Positions 33,663 through 43,883 of a stretch of DNA of 64,000 nucleotides are shown here, in pieces. This DNA is from Gigaspora rosea (taxonomy: Eukaryota; Glomeromycota; Glomeromycetes; Diversisporales; Gigasporaceae), in assembly GCA_003550325.1 (NCBI GenBank), contig QKWP01001172.1:1-64000 (forward strand), in the 5' to 3' direction. The stretch's first letter is position 1. Each line of letters starts with the position of its first letter. The notes beneath the pieces are model-generated. The model was given only the letters and a program-made list of their open reading frames with translations, was not told the DNA's origin and ran no database searches. Made by a program: the position numbers and the translations under genes.

Positions 33663-35308
33663 TATCTCTTAAACCATCTGTTTTAGCAGGCAAATTTGCC
33701 TATTAGAATTTTTAATGAATTTTTAAAATTTGGTTCTGATTTATTTTTATTAAAAATCAAGTTATTTTAAAAAAAATTTTTTTAAATAATAACTATGAAT
33801 ATAGATTATATTTTAATGATTCTAATTTTCATATTTCTACAGAAAAAATTTAAGGGTAGAGTTAACGTGATAGGGCAAATTAATGTAGATCATTGCTAAA
33901 TTTTTTTTATATAAGATAAAATATAATAAGAGTCATTTTGCTTATAATGTTTATATATATATTAAAAAAAATAAGCCACAATATATAAATATTGGATAAT
34001 GTGATTATAAAAATTATATAAAAAGTTATAAATAGCTAGTAAGAAAACCATTAAAAGTCGATTACAAATTTTCGGGTGCCACACAAAATTTCAGGTGAAA
34101 CTAGTGATTTGAACCGGTTGGGCTATAATCGGTTAACCGACCCGAACCGAATAAATTTCGGGTAATCGGTTGAGTAAATGCTTAATCGGTTGACCCGTAC
34201 AACCGGTTGAGAATCGGTTGACCCGTACAACCGGTTGAGAATCGGTTAACAAAATGTAAATGACATCGTAAAAGAGCAAAGGTTCCGAAAAGCTCCAAAA
34301 AGAAAATGAATGAACATAGTAGATGAGGCAAAAATTTGAGTGAAGATCCGAGAATTCCCGAAAGTAAACGTGAAGTGATCTTAATCGGTTGAATCGGTTG
34401 ACACCAAATATTTCGGTTCGGTTAACCGATTAAGGAAATTTTTCTCAGTTCAAATCACTAGGTGAAACATTATGCAGTATGCTAATCATTTCATGATTTT
34501 ATTCGTATTCTAGAACATATTTGATATACGTATTGCTACAGTTCGTTCTAGATAAAAATATTTTTTTGTAAAATTTTTATAATTTATATGTATTGTTATA
34601 AAAAAATATATATGTGTGTGTTTAACAAAGATACTTGCGTGTACAGGTGTACTACTAGTGTAACCTCACATAATACTGTAATATATATTATCAAAAATTT
34701 TATGCAGTAATGTTCTAGACTATTCCAAGAACACAACAATGATGATCATGTGTACCAAAAATTTAGCCACATTTGCATATGATTAACAATACAATTTAAC
34801 TCTACCCTTAAATTGACTATAAGCTAAAAAAATTTGAAATTTTTAAAAATTTTTGATTTTTAGAGAATTTATTTTTGACCATTGACAAACTTTTTAAAAT
34901 TCTAAGAATATGTTCCCAATAATTTTGATACAATTATAGATTAAGTTATTATAAACAACTTTTATTATAAAAGTTTTTATAATTTTATAATTAAAATTTT
35001 AACTTTAATTAATAGAGAAAAAATATTTTCTCTTCGGAAATATATAAAAATTTGAAAATTTTTAAAAATTTTTGAAAAAATTTTATAGTAAAAGTAAAGA
35101 ATTGGCTATATTTGAACCAAGTTTTCTTTTATATTTGAATATATATATAATTGAAATTTTAATAGATATCAATTAACAATATATTAAAGTTTTATTTTAG
35201 CTTAGTAATAGGGAACATATCCTTAATAAAATTTTTAGTAATTTTAAAAACACATGTAAAAAAAAAATTCTAGTGAGCAAATTTGCCTGCTGGATGGTTT
35301 AAGGGATA
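33663..35308. mobile_element. TIR element (family E), apparent 3-bp TSD GAC
   Basis: The ends TATCTCTTAAACC and complement of TATCCCTTAAACC are followed inward by CAGGCAAATTTGCC. GAC lies at 33660-33662 and 35309-35311. The interior is AT-rich and non-coding and hosts a hAT MITE. Related end fragments (CAGGCAAATTTGCCTG near a CTTAAAC-type end) are at about 58230, 59392 and 59990. Confidence 0.75.
34102..34460. mobile_element. hAT MITE, TSD GGTGAAAC
   Basis: Ends TAGTGATTTGAAC and complement, perfect 8-bp duplication GGTGAAAC at 34094-34101 and 34461-34468. The interior is rich in AATCGGTTGACCCG repeats. A diverged piece of the same family is near 61722-61810. Confidence 0.93.
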
Positions 35309-35849
35309 GACCATACGAACAAAGAGTACCAATAGCAGAGAAATTATTAAACGGAACATATGACTATAAAAAAGAATACGAACTTGCTAGAACAAGATAC
35401 ATCCAAGATAGAGAAAAAGAAGAGTGAATGTCATGACAACCAACAAGAAGATATCAAGAAACACAATTTTCAGAAATAGAAAAAGCATATTTAAATAGAG
35501 CATTATTAGCATTAGAAGGAGCACCAAATACTCAAAAAAGACCAGGCTACACCTATAATATTTCCAAATACAGGACTGACCCAAGCAACTCAAGACTACT
35601 TACTACAACATCACACTTAACCAGTATTAGAAACTACAACTGCTAGAAGGAATCCAAGAACTAACAATTTAGAAATTATTGGAACACCTATAATTACTGA
35701 AGCAATAGGAATAATACTCCAAACAGCATTTGGACAATATACAGTATATTACGCATACGATCAGATCAATAATAAAAGACTAGGATTACCAACTAATATC
35801 TTTAATAACCGTTAGAAAAACAAGAACATATTATATAAAAAAAATAATA

Positions 35850-36094
35850 CTATTTCTTGAAAATTACAAATCAGAAATGTAAAAGAACTATCAATACTTG
35901 AAACACCAAGACTAAAAGAATATTATAAAACAGCTCTTATATCAATATTGGTAAACCAAGAAATACTTGAAGAAAGAATAAAAGAAATCTCAATCCAAAA
36001 TATAGAAGGAGAAATAGTTGACAAAATAACTAAAACTCTTCTATACATCAATAATACAAAGTGACCAACTTATAGAAGCGATACCTTTAACTAA
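35850..36094 (+). pseudogene. hypothetical helical protein, two in-frame TGA
   Basis: The frame holds IS-TGA-KLQIRNVKELSIL (TGA 35858-35860), EEISIQ-like helices and NNTK-TGA-PTYRSDTFN (TGA 36062-36064), ending TAA 36092-36094. The start is uncertain because of an upstream frameshift. No domain recognised. Confidence 0.45.
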
Positions 36095-36110
36095 TATCAC
36101 CATATTGTTG

Positions 36111-36296
36111 ATGAACCACCTTATATTATGAGTACTCACTTATGATCGAACAACAATATATTTTATAGTTTTATTAGAACATACTATATTATTAGTAGCA
36201 ATTTGTTATATAATTAAATTAATTAAAGAAGGAATTATCAAAGCTTATACTATTAAACTAGCTAAAGAACCATTTAATGAATGAAGAACAAAATAG
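36111..36296 (+). CDS. small membrane protein, two in-frame TGA
   Basis: ATG 36111, MNHLIL-TGA-VLTYDRTT, then a hydrophobic span YFIVLLEHTILLVAICYIIK and a basic tail ending PFNE-TGA-RTK at TAG 36294-36296. The next gene's ATG (36277) overlaps its end by 20 nt. It resembles the 5' membrane proteins in size and layout. Confidence 0.5.
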
Positions 36297-37120
36297 AACA
36301 CTAGAAGAATTAAGAAGATTCAGATTCAACTAGAAACCAATTTGTAGACCATCAAGAAATAAAAATGCAAAAAGATATCCATGAAATAAAGATTCCTAGA
36401 ATCGAGAACACTCCAACAAATAACAGGAGATATTTGGAATACAATAAATGACCTTATTAATCGAATCAACTCAACAAATAATCCAAGACTAGGAGCAATT
36501 TTATTAACACTCGAAGGTGCAAGAAGTATAGCAAGAGAATTCTACCCCTTCGTACTAAAATATACAAACAAAATCCTGGAAGAATACTACCGCATATCTC
36601 AACAAGAACACAAACTTTATTCCCAGAACTAACAGGAAGAGCACTTGTAAAAGAAAAAGAAAAACAAAGTAACATCTATAATAATTTCTTAGAAAATATA
36701 CAGGCTCAGATTGAGGAAATAAAAAGAAGATTAATAGCAGAATCACCAGAATTCTATAAAATAACTAAAGACAATCCACAAACAGGAGAAACATTCCATT
36801 ATAGAGATTACAATAACCAATTTACAATATTACCATTCAACTTTCATCATTTAATATTACATTATTTAGGCGCTAGTAATAATATATTATATGCTAAAGG
36901 AGCAAGAAATAAATACTTCTTTGAAGAAGAAGAAAGTTACGAGTCAACATTATCAGAAATAAATAAACTCAATTAAGAATTTGCAAACGAAATTAGAAAA
37001 CTTAAACAAGAGAAAGAAAAACTTGAAGAAGCCACGAGCAAAATAATCAATAGAATATTATCAGAAAAACTACTAAAAAATCTAAAAGAACCCAATTTAA
37101 TTCATTCTAAATGAATATAA
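36277..37120 (+). pseudogene. large hypothetical protein with C-terminal coiled coil, frameshifted
   Basis: From ATG 36277 (MNEEQNRTLEELRRFRF), successive frames give TGDIWNTINDLINRINSTNN, LEGARSIAREFYPFVLKYTN, then FHYRDYNNQFTILPFNFHHL and a coiled coil (EIRKLKQEKEKLEEATSKII). It ends HSK-TGA-I at TAA 37118-37120 (or at TGA 37112 if standard). One internal TAA. It may be a structural (virion-like) protein by size, but nothing is recognised. Confidence 0.45.
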
Positions 37121-37590
37121 AAGAAGAAAGAATAATAGAAGAATTAAAAGAAGAATATTTCAAAAGAACAGGAAGAAAAATAGAAGAATTTGGATACTGT
37201 ACAATTGCATTAGATATAAAAGAAACAAACCCAATATATCTGGAACACGACCAATTATACAAAAAACTTGATTACCTACACTCCATTATAATCAATAATA
37301 TAGGACAATATCTCATCAAAAGGAAAGAAAAACCTATCATAGGAAAAGGATATAAAAACGAATTAAATATTTACAATTGTTATTTAGACGATCATTGCTA
37401 GAATAAATTAAACATAGCAAGAAGCATCTACAAATTACAAAAGCAAGTTTATCAACCCTATTTAGGACATGAAATAGGAATAGTAGCTGCAAATAGTCTA
37501 TACGCAGACATAATAGAAAATATTATCCTAAGTATTAAAAGAGATCAATACCACCAAAAGATAGAAAACACCATTGAAAACATATCTTAA
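37111..37590 (+). CDS. hypothetical protein, one internal TAG
   Basis: ATG 37111 lies in an ATGA overlap with the preceding gene. The frame runs through a TAG at 37399-37401 (DDHC-TAG-NKLNIARS), probably CAG decay, to TAA 37588-37590. Blocks include EEYFKRTGRKIEEFGYC and YLGHEIGIVAANSLYADII. The stop overlaps the next ATG as TAATG. No family recognised. Confidence 0.5.
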
Positions 37591-37754
37591 TGCAACTTCT
37601 AGATTTAGATATTTCACATTATGATACCATAACACTTATAGAACTTATATTATTAGTTATGATTATAGTATTAACACCCTTATTATTAGTTTATTGGATA
37701 AAAACGAACCCTTATAAAGATTCAAATGAACTACAACTCTCAATTAACCAATAA
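37590..37754 (+). CDS. 54-residue single-pass membrane protein
   Basis: Intact frame from ATG 37590 to TAA 37752-37754. One hydrophobic span (LIELILLVMIIVLTPLLLVY) is followed by a short polar tail. TAATG coupling to the previous gene, and overlap with the next ATG at 37726. Confidence 0.6.
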   Translation: MQLLDLDISHYDTITLIELILLVMIIVLTPLLLVYWIKTNPYKDSNELQLSINQ

Positions 37755-38088
37755 TCATTGACCACAATATTTTAGCCATTTGGCAGTAACAAGAAGAATA
37801 AAACTAAAACTAAAATATATTAGGCCAGAATATTTATTTGAACAATACTATTCATTCTTAATAAAACTAGAAGATTTAGGAGAAACCAAATATATTAAAA
37901 AGAACAAAAGAAAAGAACCTGTAGAAACCTTCTACAAAAACTTAGAAAAACTTAAATCAGACCTAAAAGCGAAATTATTCATACTAGCACTAAGATATGA
38001 ATCAAAGAACCAAGAAACGCTCAATATACATAATCGTTATGAAAATGAAGAATATTGGGAAATAGTAGATACAATTAGAAAACAATAG
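37726..38088 (+). CDS. hypothetical basic protein, start requires TGA readthrough
   Basis: A standard-code reading begins at an unlikely TTG (37780). Read through TGA 37759-37761, the frame opens to ATG 37726 (MNYNSQLTNNH-TGA-PQYFSHLAVTRR), overlapping the previous gene by 29 nt as elsewhere in the element. It continues IKLKLKYIRPEYLFEQYYSF to TAG 38086-38088, 120 codons. Function unknown. Confidence 0.6.
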
Positions 38089-38097
38089 AATACCAAG

Positions 38098-38304
38098 ATG
38101 CATCTTATAGCCCTACTACCAACAAGCAGAAAAAGGCAAACAAGAACAATTACTATAAAATTCCTTGAAGAATTATATAAAAACAAGTAGGAATTTGGAT
38201 AGCAGACCAATACGTAATAGTAGAAACCTACGAAGAACTTGAAAAGTACCATGAACGGTATTGGGAACGAAAACCTATTTCAATATTGGAACAACCCCTA
38301 TAAT
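38098..38304 (+). pseudogene. small hypothetical protein, one frameshift
   Basis: ATG 38098 (MHLIALLPTSRKRQTRTITI). The frame shifts near 38185 and continues QVGIWIADQYVIVETYEELE to TAA 38302-38304. Overlaps the next ATG (38251) by 54 nt. No family recognised. Confidence 0.45.
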
Positions 38305-39020
38305 AAATATGAAGTAATATCATACCTACCAGAATGAAAAATGACCCAACTAATATTATTTACAGAAGTAGAAAAAGAAGCATGTATATTATTAGCCCAA
38401 AGAATAAATCCGAACAAAGACTTTTATTTAAAATTAAATGGACCCGGAGGAAAAGCAATACATGAAAGAAATGAAAACATAGATGTATATGTAATAAGAG
38501 AATGCTTTGAAGAAGCAGAAATTGCTTTAAGAAATGAAAAACTACTAAAAATAGTTGAAGAAACATGTTACTCGACTAAGGAATGGAGAGCAGAAAACTG
38601 CCTACAAAAAGAAGCAAGCTATATAGTGACCCTAGCAATTTACCTATTAGAAGAACTGCCAAAACACACAGAACCACATACATTAGGACCATGGCACCTT
38701 TATAAAATGAAAGACTTATTAAAACATCGAAATGAATTAGTACCAATACTTGAAGAAAATATAGAATTAATAGATGGAAAAATAAAAGCTTACGAACAAG
38801 ACGTGTTAGAATTACCTATAAATGCACAAAAATTAGAAGAACTAAAGTTAAAAACAGAAAAACAACCTCAACGAATTCAAGAAACTTTGAACTTTCTAAA
38901 TGACATAGAAATAGAAATACCAGAGAAGAAGTACCTGAAATTCTAGACGAACAATTTCCTGTACTAGAACTCAACTCTGGAAGACTCTCATCATTCGAGA
39001 TACAAACCTTAATTAAATAA
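38251..39020 (+). pseudogene. Nudix hydrolase-like protein
   Basis: ATG 38251 is reached only through TGA 38335-38337 (YLPE-TGA-KMTQLIL). Otherwise the start is ATG 38341. The Nudix box is recognisable: LKLNGPGGKAIHERNENID then RECFEEAEIAL, matching G-x5-E...R-E-x2-E-E-x-(G/E)-I with the gap lengthened by about three residues. The upstream ACILLAQRI and downstream GPWHLYKM blocks fit the fold. A coiled C-terminus follows. A frame change near 38920 leads to EQFPVLELNSGRL and TAA 39018-39020. Nudix enzymes hydrolyse nucleoside diphosphate derivatives (dNTP sanitation, decapping). The substrate here is unknown. Confidence 0.65.
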
Positions 39021-39264
39021 GAAAAAGATTCAAGAAACAATTACACCACTCCGAAGAATTGAACATAGAATACAGACAATAGAAAAATCATATAAAGGAC
39101 TTAAATACTTATCCATATTTGACAAAGCGGAAAGGAAAATAATAGCCCAAAAATTCGGAGAACATCCAACAATAGCGGGTTTGTCTAAAGAAAACACAAT
39201 ATTACATAAATTCCGGAACACAAGATTTGAATTTGAAATTCTTAAAGTTCCACAAATAAACTAA
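39016..39264 (+). CDS. last ORF of the element, hypothetical
   Basis: An open frame (KKIQETITPLRRIEHRIQTI, FDKAERKIIAQKFGEHPTIA) ends at TAA 39262-39264. No ATG was found at the start, so it may be the C-terminus of a fusion with the preceding gene. A further 130 bp (to about 39414) has a short open piece (NLGILPEELFEITPNLEIPG), after which the coding composition ends. Confidence 0.45.
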   Translation, partial: NKKKIQETITPLRRIEHRIQTIEKSYKGLKYLSIFDKAERKIIAQKFGEHPTIAGLSKENTILHKFRNTRFEFEILKVPQIN

Positions 39265-40196
39265 CGTATCTCAAGCTCCGCCTATCTAAAAATCAGACAC
39301 AGATCGCCAGTACACAAACCTGGGAATTCTTCCAGAAGAATTATTCGAAATTACCCCTAATTTAGAAATTCCCGGCAACACAAAATCCGACCACACTTAT
39401 AGCCGTTTTTATAAAATAATAATTTGACTGGTTGAGTCACGTATATATAAATTGATGTTGATGAATACGTGATAGAAAATGATTACCGCGGGCAGATAGT
39501 CTGCTAAGTCAGTATTCGGCTAAGCATATCGATATGGGCTTACCAAAGCGGTTAAAAGCCAAGAATTTTCTTAGCTTGGAGTAGGTTGCTTAATTTATAT
39601 CAGATTATTTTTGATTTTATTACTCTGACTGCTTAGTAATTCAAAAAAAAAAAAAAAAAATCAAATGGACTTGTTATATACGTAACACAAGCTTTATATA
39701 AGAAAAATTTTTTGAGCGGTGCGCGGCTTTTCGCTAGTCTCTTCACGCCAAGCTAATTAGCGCTCTGAAAAACTCTTGCTTTTCATTTCCATATATAAAA
39801 ATCTGTTCTTAATTTATCTGATTTCAAAGCGTTAAATCACTGGATGTTGACAATACCGGCTTCATTCACATTGTCCGCTCATGCACTTCGATATGCCATA
39901 TTTAGTTTAACTTTTTTGTAAGTCTGTCAAGTTTCTAGATCAAACTAATTGTTCTCAAATTATTATCTCTTAAACAGTCTAAAGTGAAAATATTAACAAT
40001 AAAGTATTGTTGCATGGGTAAAAATATTAACAATAAAGTATTGTTACATGGTAAATTGGCATAACCATTTTAAAATACTTGATACCATTTTACACATCTT
40101 TCAATTTAACTAGCCGTCTGTCAGCAATAAATCGACTTATATCTTAAGGAATGGGATGAGTAGAAAATTTTAATTGTTGTTAGCGTTAGTTGTCGA
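39265..40196. other. right flank of the element, no gene recognised
   Basis: Composition changes to balanced AT. A poly-A run lies at about 39645-39660. Short direct repeats of ATATTAACAATAAAGTATTGTT occur near 39990 and 40023. No terminal repeat matching the left side was found. Confidence 0.4.
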
Positions 40197-40436
40197 TTAA
40201 GGCCGTTTGAAGTTGATTCTTCGGTTAACATCACTTTTCCAGGACTCTCGGGGGGGGAGGGGGTAAAATGAAATGAACATATGAAACGAACATATAAAAA
40301 TGAACAAATATGGGTCAATTTCATTGGTTGATATAAATCTGGCGAGAGTCATCCAGCGTTTTGATTGGCGGGGGAGGTGGGGGAGACTTCAGCTGGGGGG
40401 TGATGTTAACCGAAAATTAACTTCGAACGGCCTAAC
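40197..40436. mobile_element. MITE with TAAGGCCGTTTGAAGTT ends
   Basis: Inverted ends AAGGCCGTTTGAAGTTGATT and complement of AGGCCGTTCGAAGTTAATTT, both running into GGTTAACATCAC. The centre is G-rich (40249-40264). A partial copy is at about 50246-50285. Confidence 0.7.
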
Positions 40437-41535
40437 TAAAGTCAGCAAGTTGATTTGTCAACCAATCAATTAATAACTAGTTTATTAGTCAACATATAAA
40501 ATTTTATAGTATTGTTTTTAATCGCATGAGAAGTAAAATACTTATCCTTGATTAATGGACTTCTACAGATTATAAGAAATTCTTTGATTTGGACAGCGTG
40601 GTAGATAGAGTTTTTCAATTAAACTATTATTTGTATAATATTAAAGCCATTATAAATCTTGTTTACTTATATGTGCTATGGAGATACTCAACATGATGCA
40701 CAATTAATCAAAGTTATTGGGTTACGTTAATAAAGACAATTGTTAATTTATTCGAACAATCATAAATATTAGTTAATAATAAGCTTTATATATATATTTA
40801 TTATTATTATATATGACCGAGTATGTCAGGACTAGGAAGTTCAGAACTCGGCGATTTTTATTCGTTATTTTCCGCACATAAGTGTACGAATTTTTGTAGC
40901 TAACCCGGCCATCACTATCAATATTATTTGGTAACTTTATGCTTGAATTTTGATTTGACTTAAGACAAACGTTAAGTATCATTTCAAGTTAACAATAAGC
41001 TACGCCTCAAATTTTGCAAATTCTGCGAGTTCAAAATCATTAGACCAATAAAAATACAATATTAAACTGAGGATTTTGTAAATTTTGCAGTAAATTCGGC
41101 AAATGCACTGCAAATTTTGCAGAATTTCTGTGATTGGTATCCTGATCCAGGTAAATAAATATAGCATGAAATGACCTATTGAAATAATGGGTGCTAACAT
41201 TGTTTAAAGTGTCTTTTTTTTTGCGGACAATTATTACATAGAACAATTAATTGAGGTACATGGACATCTTACATAGGACCTGAAATTCGAAAATGACGTA
41301 CGCACATGTGTTTTATTGGGTCCGGGGGTTATGTAATGATCAACTAATCAAATCGTTAAAATTGTTAACAAAATAGAGAGAAAAATGCGAAAAAAATAAA
41401 GAAGCAGTAGTTTATATTCACCTTTGAGTATTAACGCAAAAATGTCTGGGAGGTAATTTCACCAATATAAACATTTCTCCTAATATTTATGAAATATTAT
41501 TGTGTTACATGATCTTTTCCACGAAAATTCTCACG
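40437..41535. other. intergenic AT-rich sequence
   Basis: Short ORFs have no coding character. Repeats such as AAATTTTGCAGT near 41080-41125. No gene or complete element seen. Confidence 0.4.
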
Positions 41536-41722
41536 TAGGGGTGGCGTGATTTAAATCAAAATCGCTGATTTTTATTTTCAATAATTGGATTACAAATCAT
41601 TTTTAAATGATTTTTGCCACCCCATTCTTTGACATTTAATCAATATGGGCTATTAATCGCAATTTATTTTTATGCTGCATATGTGAAGTTTGTATGTGCT
41701 TTAATGTCTTCCTTATGATTAG

Positions 41723-42885
41723 TAGAGTTTAGACCCGGGTTTTAGTAAACCGAGTCACCCGTGTCAAAACGGTTCACGCGGGTCAAGATTTTACAACCCG
41801 GGTCAAAATTGGGTATAAGGTAGAAGGGCATATTCATTCGATTGGTTAAGTTTTATAGATATATCCATGATGTCCGTGATAATTTTACACTGTATAATAA
41901 GTAGCTGCGCAAGCGAAACCAGGAACGGGGAAGTCAGTATGTTATGATGCCGGATATTATGTACAGATAGAATTATCTAACATAATTTTTTTTAAACGCC
42001 CATTAGATTTTGTTTATATAACTATTGTAACCATATAGGATATCACTTAATTTGTCTAATTACGTAATTATGCAATCAATTTAAAAGTTAGTTTACGAAA
42101 CAATGTAGAGAGGGCATCGATAAGGTATTAATTTTAAGGTTATGTAATGCGAGAACAATAATAATAGTTTTTAAGGGGACAATGAGATGTTAAAGGGTAA
42201 CAATTAACAAATGCAAATCTTTTGTAATGATGAATAAAATTAATCCGAGTATAACGGTAAGGGCGCTGACGGGTCCGGTCAAAATCCCGACAAATAGATT
42301 CCCGACAGGTCATAATCCCGACAAAAAAATCACGACAGTAAAAATCCCGATAATCCCGACAACAAAAAACATTAAGTTTATTTAATTAGCTTAGGGTTAG
42401 GGTTAGGGTTAGGTTAAGGTTAGGGTGAGCACCTAGATTAGGGTTTGATTTAGGCGATTTTATAGTAAAATTGCTCAAGAAAAGCTTTTTTTTGAATGTC
42501 GGGATTATGACCTGTCGGGATTTTGTTTGTCTGGATTTTGACCCAAACCCATTAATTAAATATAAATAACCCTCGTCGCCATCTGATTACTATTCTGATC
42601 ATAAGATCTTAAAAATTAATTCTTATATGGTACCGCATATAGTTTTTGTTTTGCATAGTTGACCGAACACTCCAATTTGTCGCACGCACAGTAATCATTA
42701 CTGGCATGCGTATTAATCACACTTTGATCTTGTGATCTGTTCACCCAACAATAATCCACAGTTTGAATAGGTTCACTTCTCTCAACTCCAGGACCCTTAT
42801 ATGCAACCCGTTTTCACCCGGGTCACCCGATTTCAAATCACACGGGTGACCCGGGTGACAATTTTGCATCCGGGTCTAACCTCTA
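41723..42885. mobile_element. non-autonomous hAT element, 8-bp TSD
   Basis: Ends TAGAGTTTAGACCCGG and complement of TAGAGGTTAGACCCGG. TSD ATGATTAG (41715-41722) and ATTATTAG (42886-42893), one mismatch. Subterminal ACCCGGGTCA-type repeats at both ends. No transposase ORF. Hosts another element at about 42272-42549. Confidence 0.85.
42272..42549. mobile_element. nested TIR element with telomere-like core
   Basis: Ends GGTCAAAATCCCGACA... and GTCGGGATTATGACCTGTCGG... are inverted, with several ATCCCGACA repeats. The core at 42393-42425 is (TTAGGG)n. A related ATTCCGACA cluster is at about 43128-43180. Confidence 0.75.
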
Positions 42886-42907
42886 ATTATTAGACTCGCT
42901 ACAGCGC

Positions 42908-42933
42908 AACACTACTACTACTACTACTACTCA
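42908..42933. repeat. (ACT)n microsatellite
   Basis: Eight ACT units in a row next to the hAT end. Confidence 0.9.
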
Positions 42934-42995
42934 CTACTCTTCACTCAGTAAACCTCTAAATAACCAAACGAAACTTCAGGTAATAAAAAACATAA

Positions 42996-43078
42996 AGTGA
43001 GTGTCGCCAAGTGAAAACCAGCGATCTAAAAATAGATCATAATGAATTCATAACAATCTAGATTCACTTGGTGACACT
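42996..43078. mobile_element. short MITE/hairpin
   Basis: GAGTGTCGCCAAGTGAA at the left and its near-complement TTCACTTGGTGACACTC at the right, 83 bp. Confidence 0.7.
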
Positions 43079-43260
43079 CAATTTATGTTAAATGACTCAA
43101 GAAATGATCTTTTTATGAAATTAGATCAAAATTCCGACAACAGAATTCTGACGAACAAAATTCCGATAAAACTTGACCGAAGCTATAGCTAACGCAATCT
43201 AATAGGGCGAGATTTTGAAAAATACGCATATGAACACTCCAGTAGATATCTAGATTTTTT

Positions 43261-43291
<31 letters not shown>

Positions 43292-43292
43292 C
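43261..43292. repeat. poly-T tract
   Basis: A run of about 30 T with one C near the start. Confidence 0.9.
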
Positions 43293-43531
43293 CCATATTA
43301 TTGTTATATTGTTCATTCAAATGTTAATCGTGAATTAGATAAAAATATTTCAAACAATTCAGCAAAAGGTGAGAATTGCAATAATGTATATAGTCGACCT
43401 TATCAAAATTGGCATGTGTACCTGACAAATTTTGTGTCTTTTAAAAGTTATCTGTTTTTTGGCATCAAATTATTAACATGCATCAAACAAATAGTGTTTA
43501 ACATCATATAGACTGTATTTTTCGTAATTTT

Positions 43532-43883
43532 ATTATAGTGCTGGAAACCTATACTCAACAGTCATACGAAAGTGTTTCAATTTGTTGAATAGCTATAACT
43601 TTTTATCTAAAAGGTTTTAAAAAAATCAGACAGATAACTTGTCAGCTCTACAAAATTTTATCAAAGAGATGATGCATTTTGAAAATTAAAATATTAATTT
43701 TATAAGTTTATATAAAATTTCAATAAGATTTTGAAAAGATATTTGGCACAAATATAGAACTGACATAGCTCTACAAAGTTACTGGTCAGATTTTTTTAAA
43801 ACCTCTTAGATAAAAAGTTATAGCTATTTAAAAATTGAAACACTTCGTGTAACTGTTGAGTATAGACTTCTAGCACCATATTA
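43532..43883. mobile_element. long-TIR MITE
   Basis: About 90-bp inverted ends starting ATAGTGCTGGAAACCTATAC and ending with the complement, both containing ATAGCTATAACTTTTTATCT. Confidence 0.8.

Larger units (their letters stand above)
33574..35815 (+). pseudogene. hypothetical protein interrupted by a 1.6-kb element, tandem TGA codons
   Basis: The 5' part (QKEYLDVIWSIVNYIVPKSR) is cut at 33662 by an inserted element. It resumes at 35309 with LLNGTYDYKKEYELARTRYI, then EKEE-TGA-MS-TGA-QPTRRYQ (TGA 35425-35427 and 35434-35436), then ETQFSEIEKAYLNRALLALE. A later frame (IGTPIITEAIGIILQTAFGQ) ends at TAG 35813-35815. Two TGA nine bases apart inside good coding sequence fit Trp. No domain recognised. 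Confidence 0.5.
5560..39264 (+). other. composite one-strand coding element (candidate novel retroelement/virus-like element), decayed
   Basis: All recognisable genes in this span, other than those of inserted transposons, are on the + strand. They share an A-rich, G/T-poor coding style and are packed end to end, with overlaps such as TAATG at 37588-37592. Subtracting insertions (6388-7521, 9419-9783, about 10254-10525, 11064-11364, 15088-15769, 18073-26863, 27258-27449, about 30725-31640, 33663-35308) leaves about 19 kb. Identifiable functions are CCHC gag-like proteins, a retropepsin-like segment, endonuclease IV-like, RT-RNase H, an ISXO2-type DDE, Nudix and several single-pass membrane proteins. 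In-frame TGA is frequent while terminators are TAA/TAG. No LTRs or terminal repeats were seen. Both ends are approximate. Confidence 0.7.

Noticed and set aside
5560-39264. Contaminating mollicute endosymbiont contig
   Set aside because: TGA usage would fit, but the block is interrupted by CACTA, hAT and mariner-like elements with target duplications and carries a Ty3-like RT-RNase H, so it is part of a eukaryotic genome as assembled. Ancient transfer remains possible.
5260-39420. LTRs flanking the composite element
   Set aside because: I compared the left (5260-5600) and right (39264-39900) flanks by eye and found no shared direct or inverted sequence.
39470-39780. tRNA or small RNA gene in the G/C-richer flank
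   Set aside because: I looked for a cloverleaf with T-loop GTTCRA and anticodon arm and could not build one.
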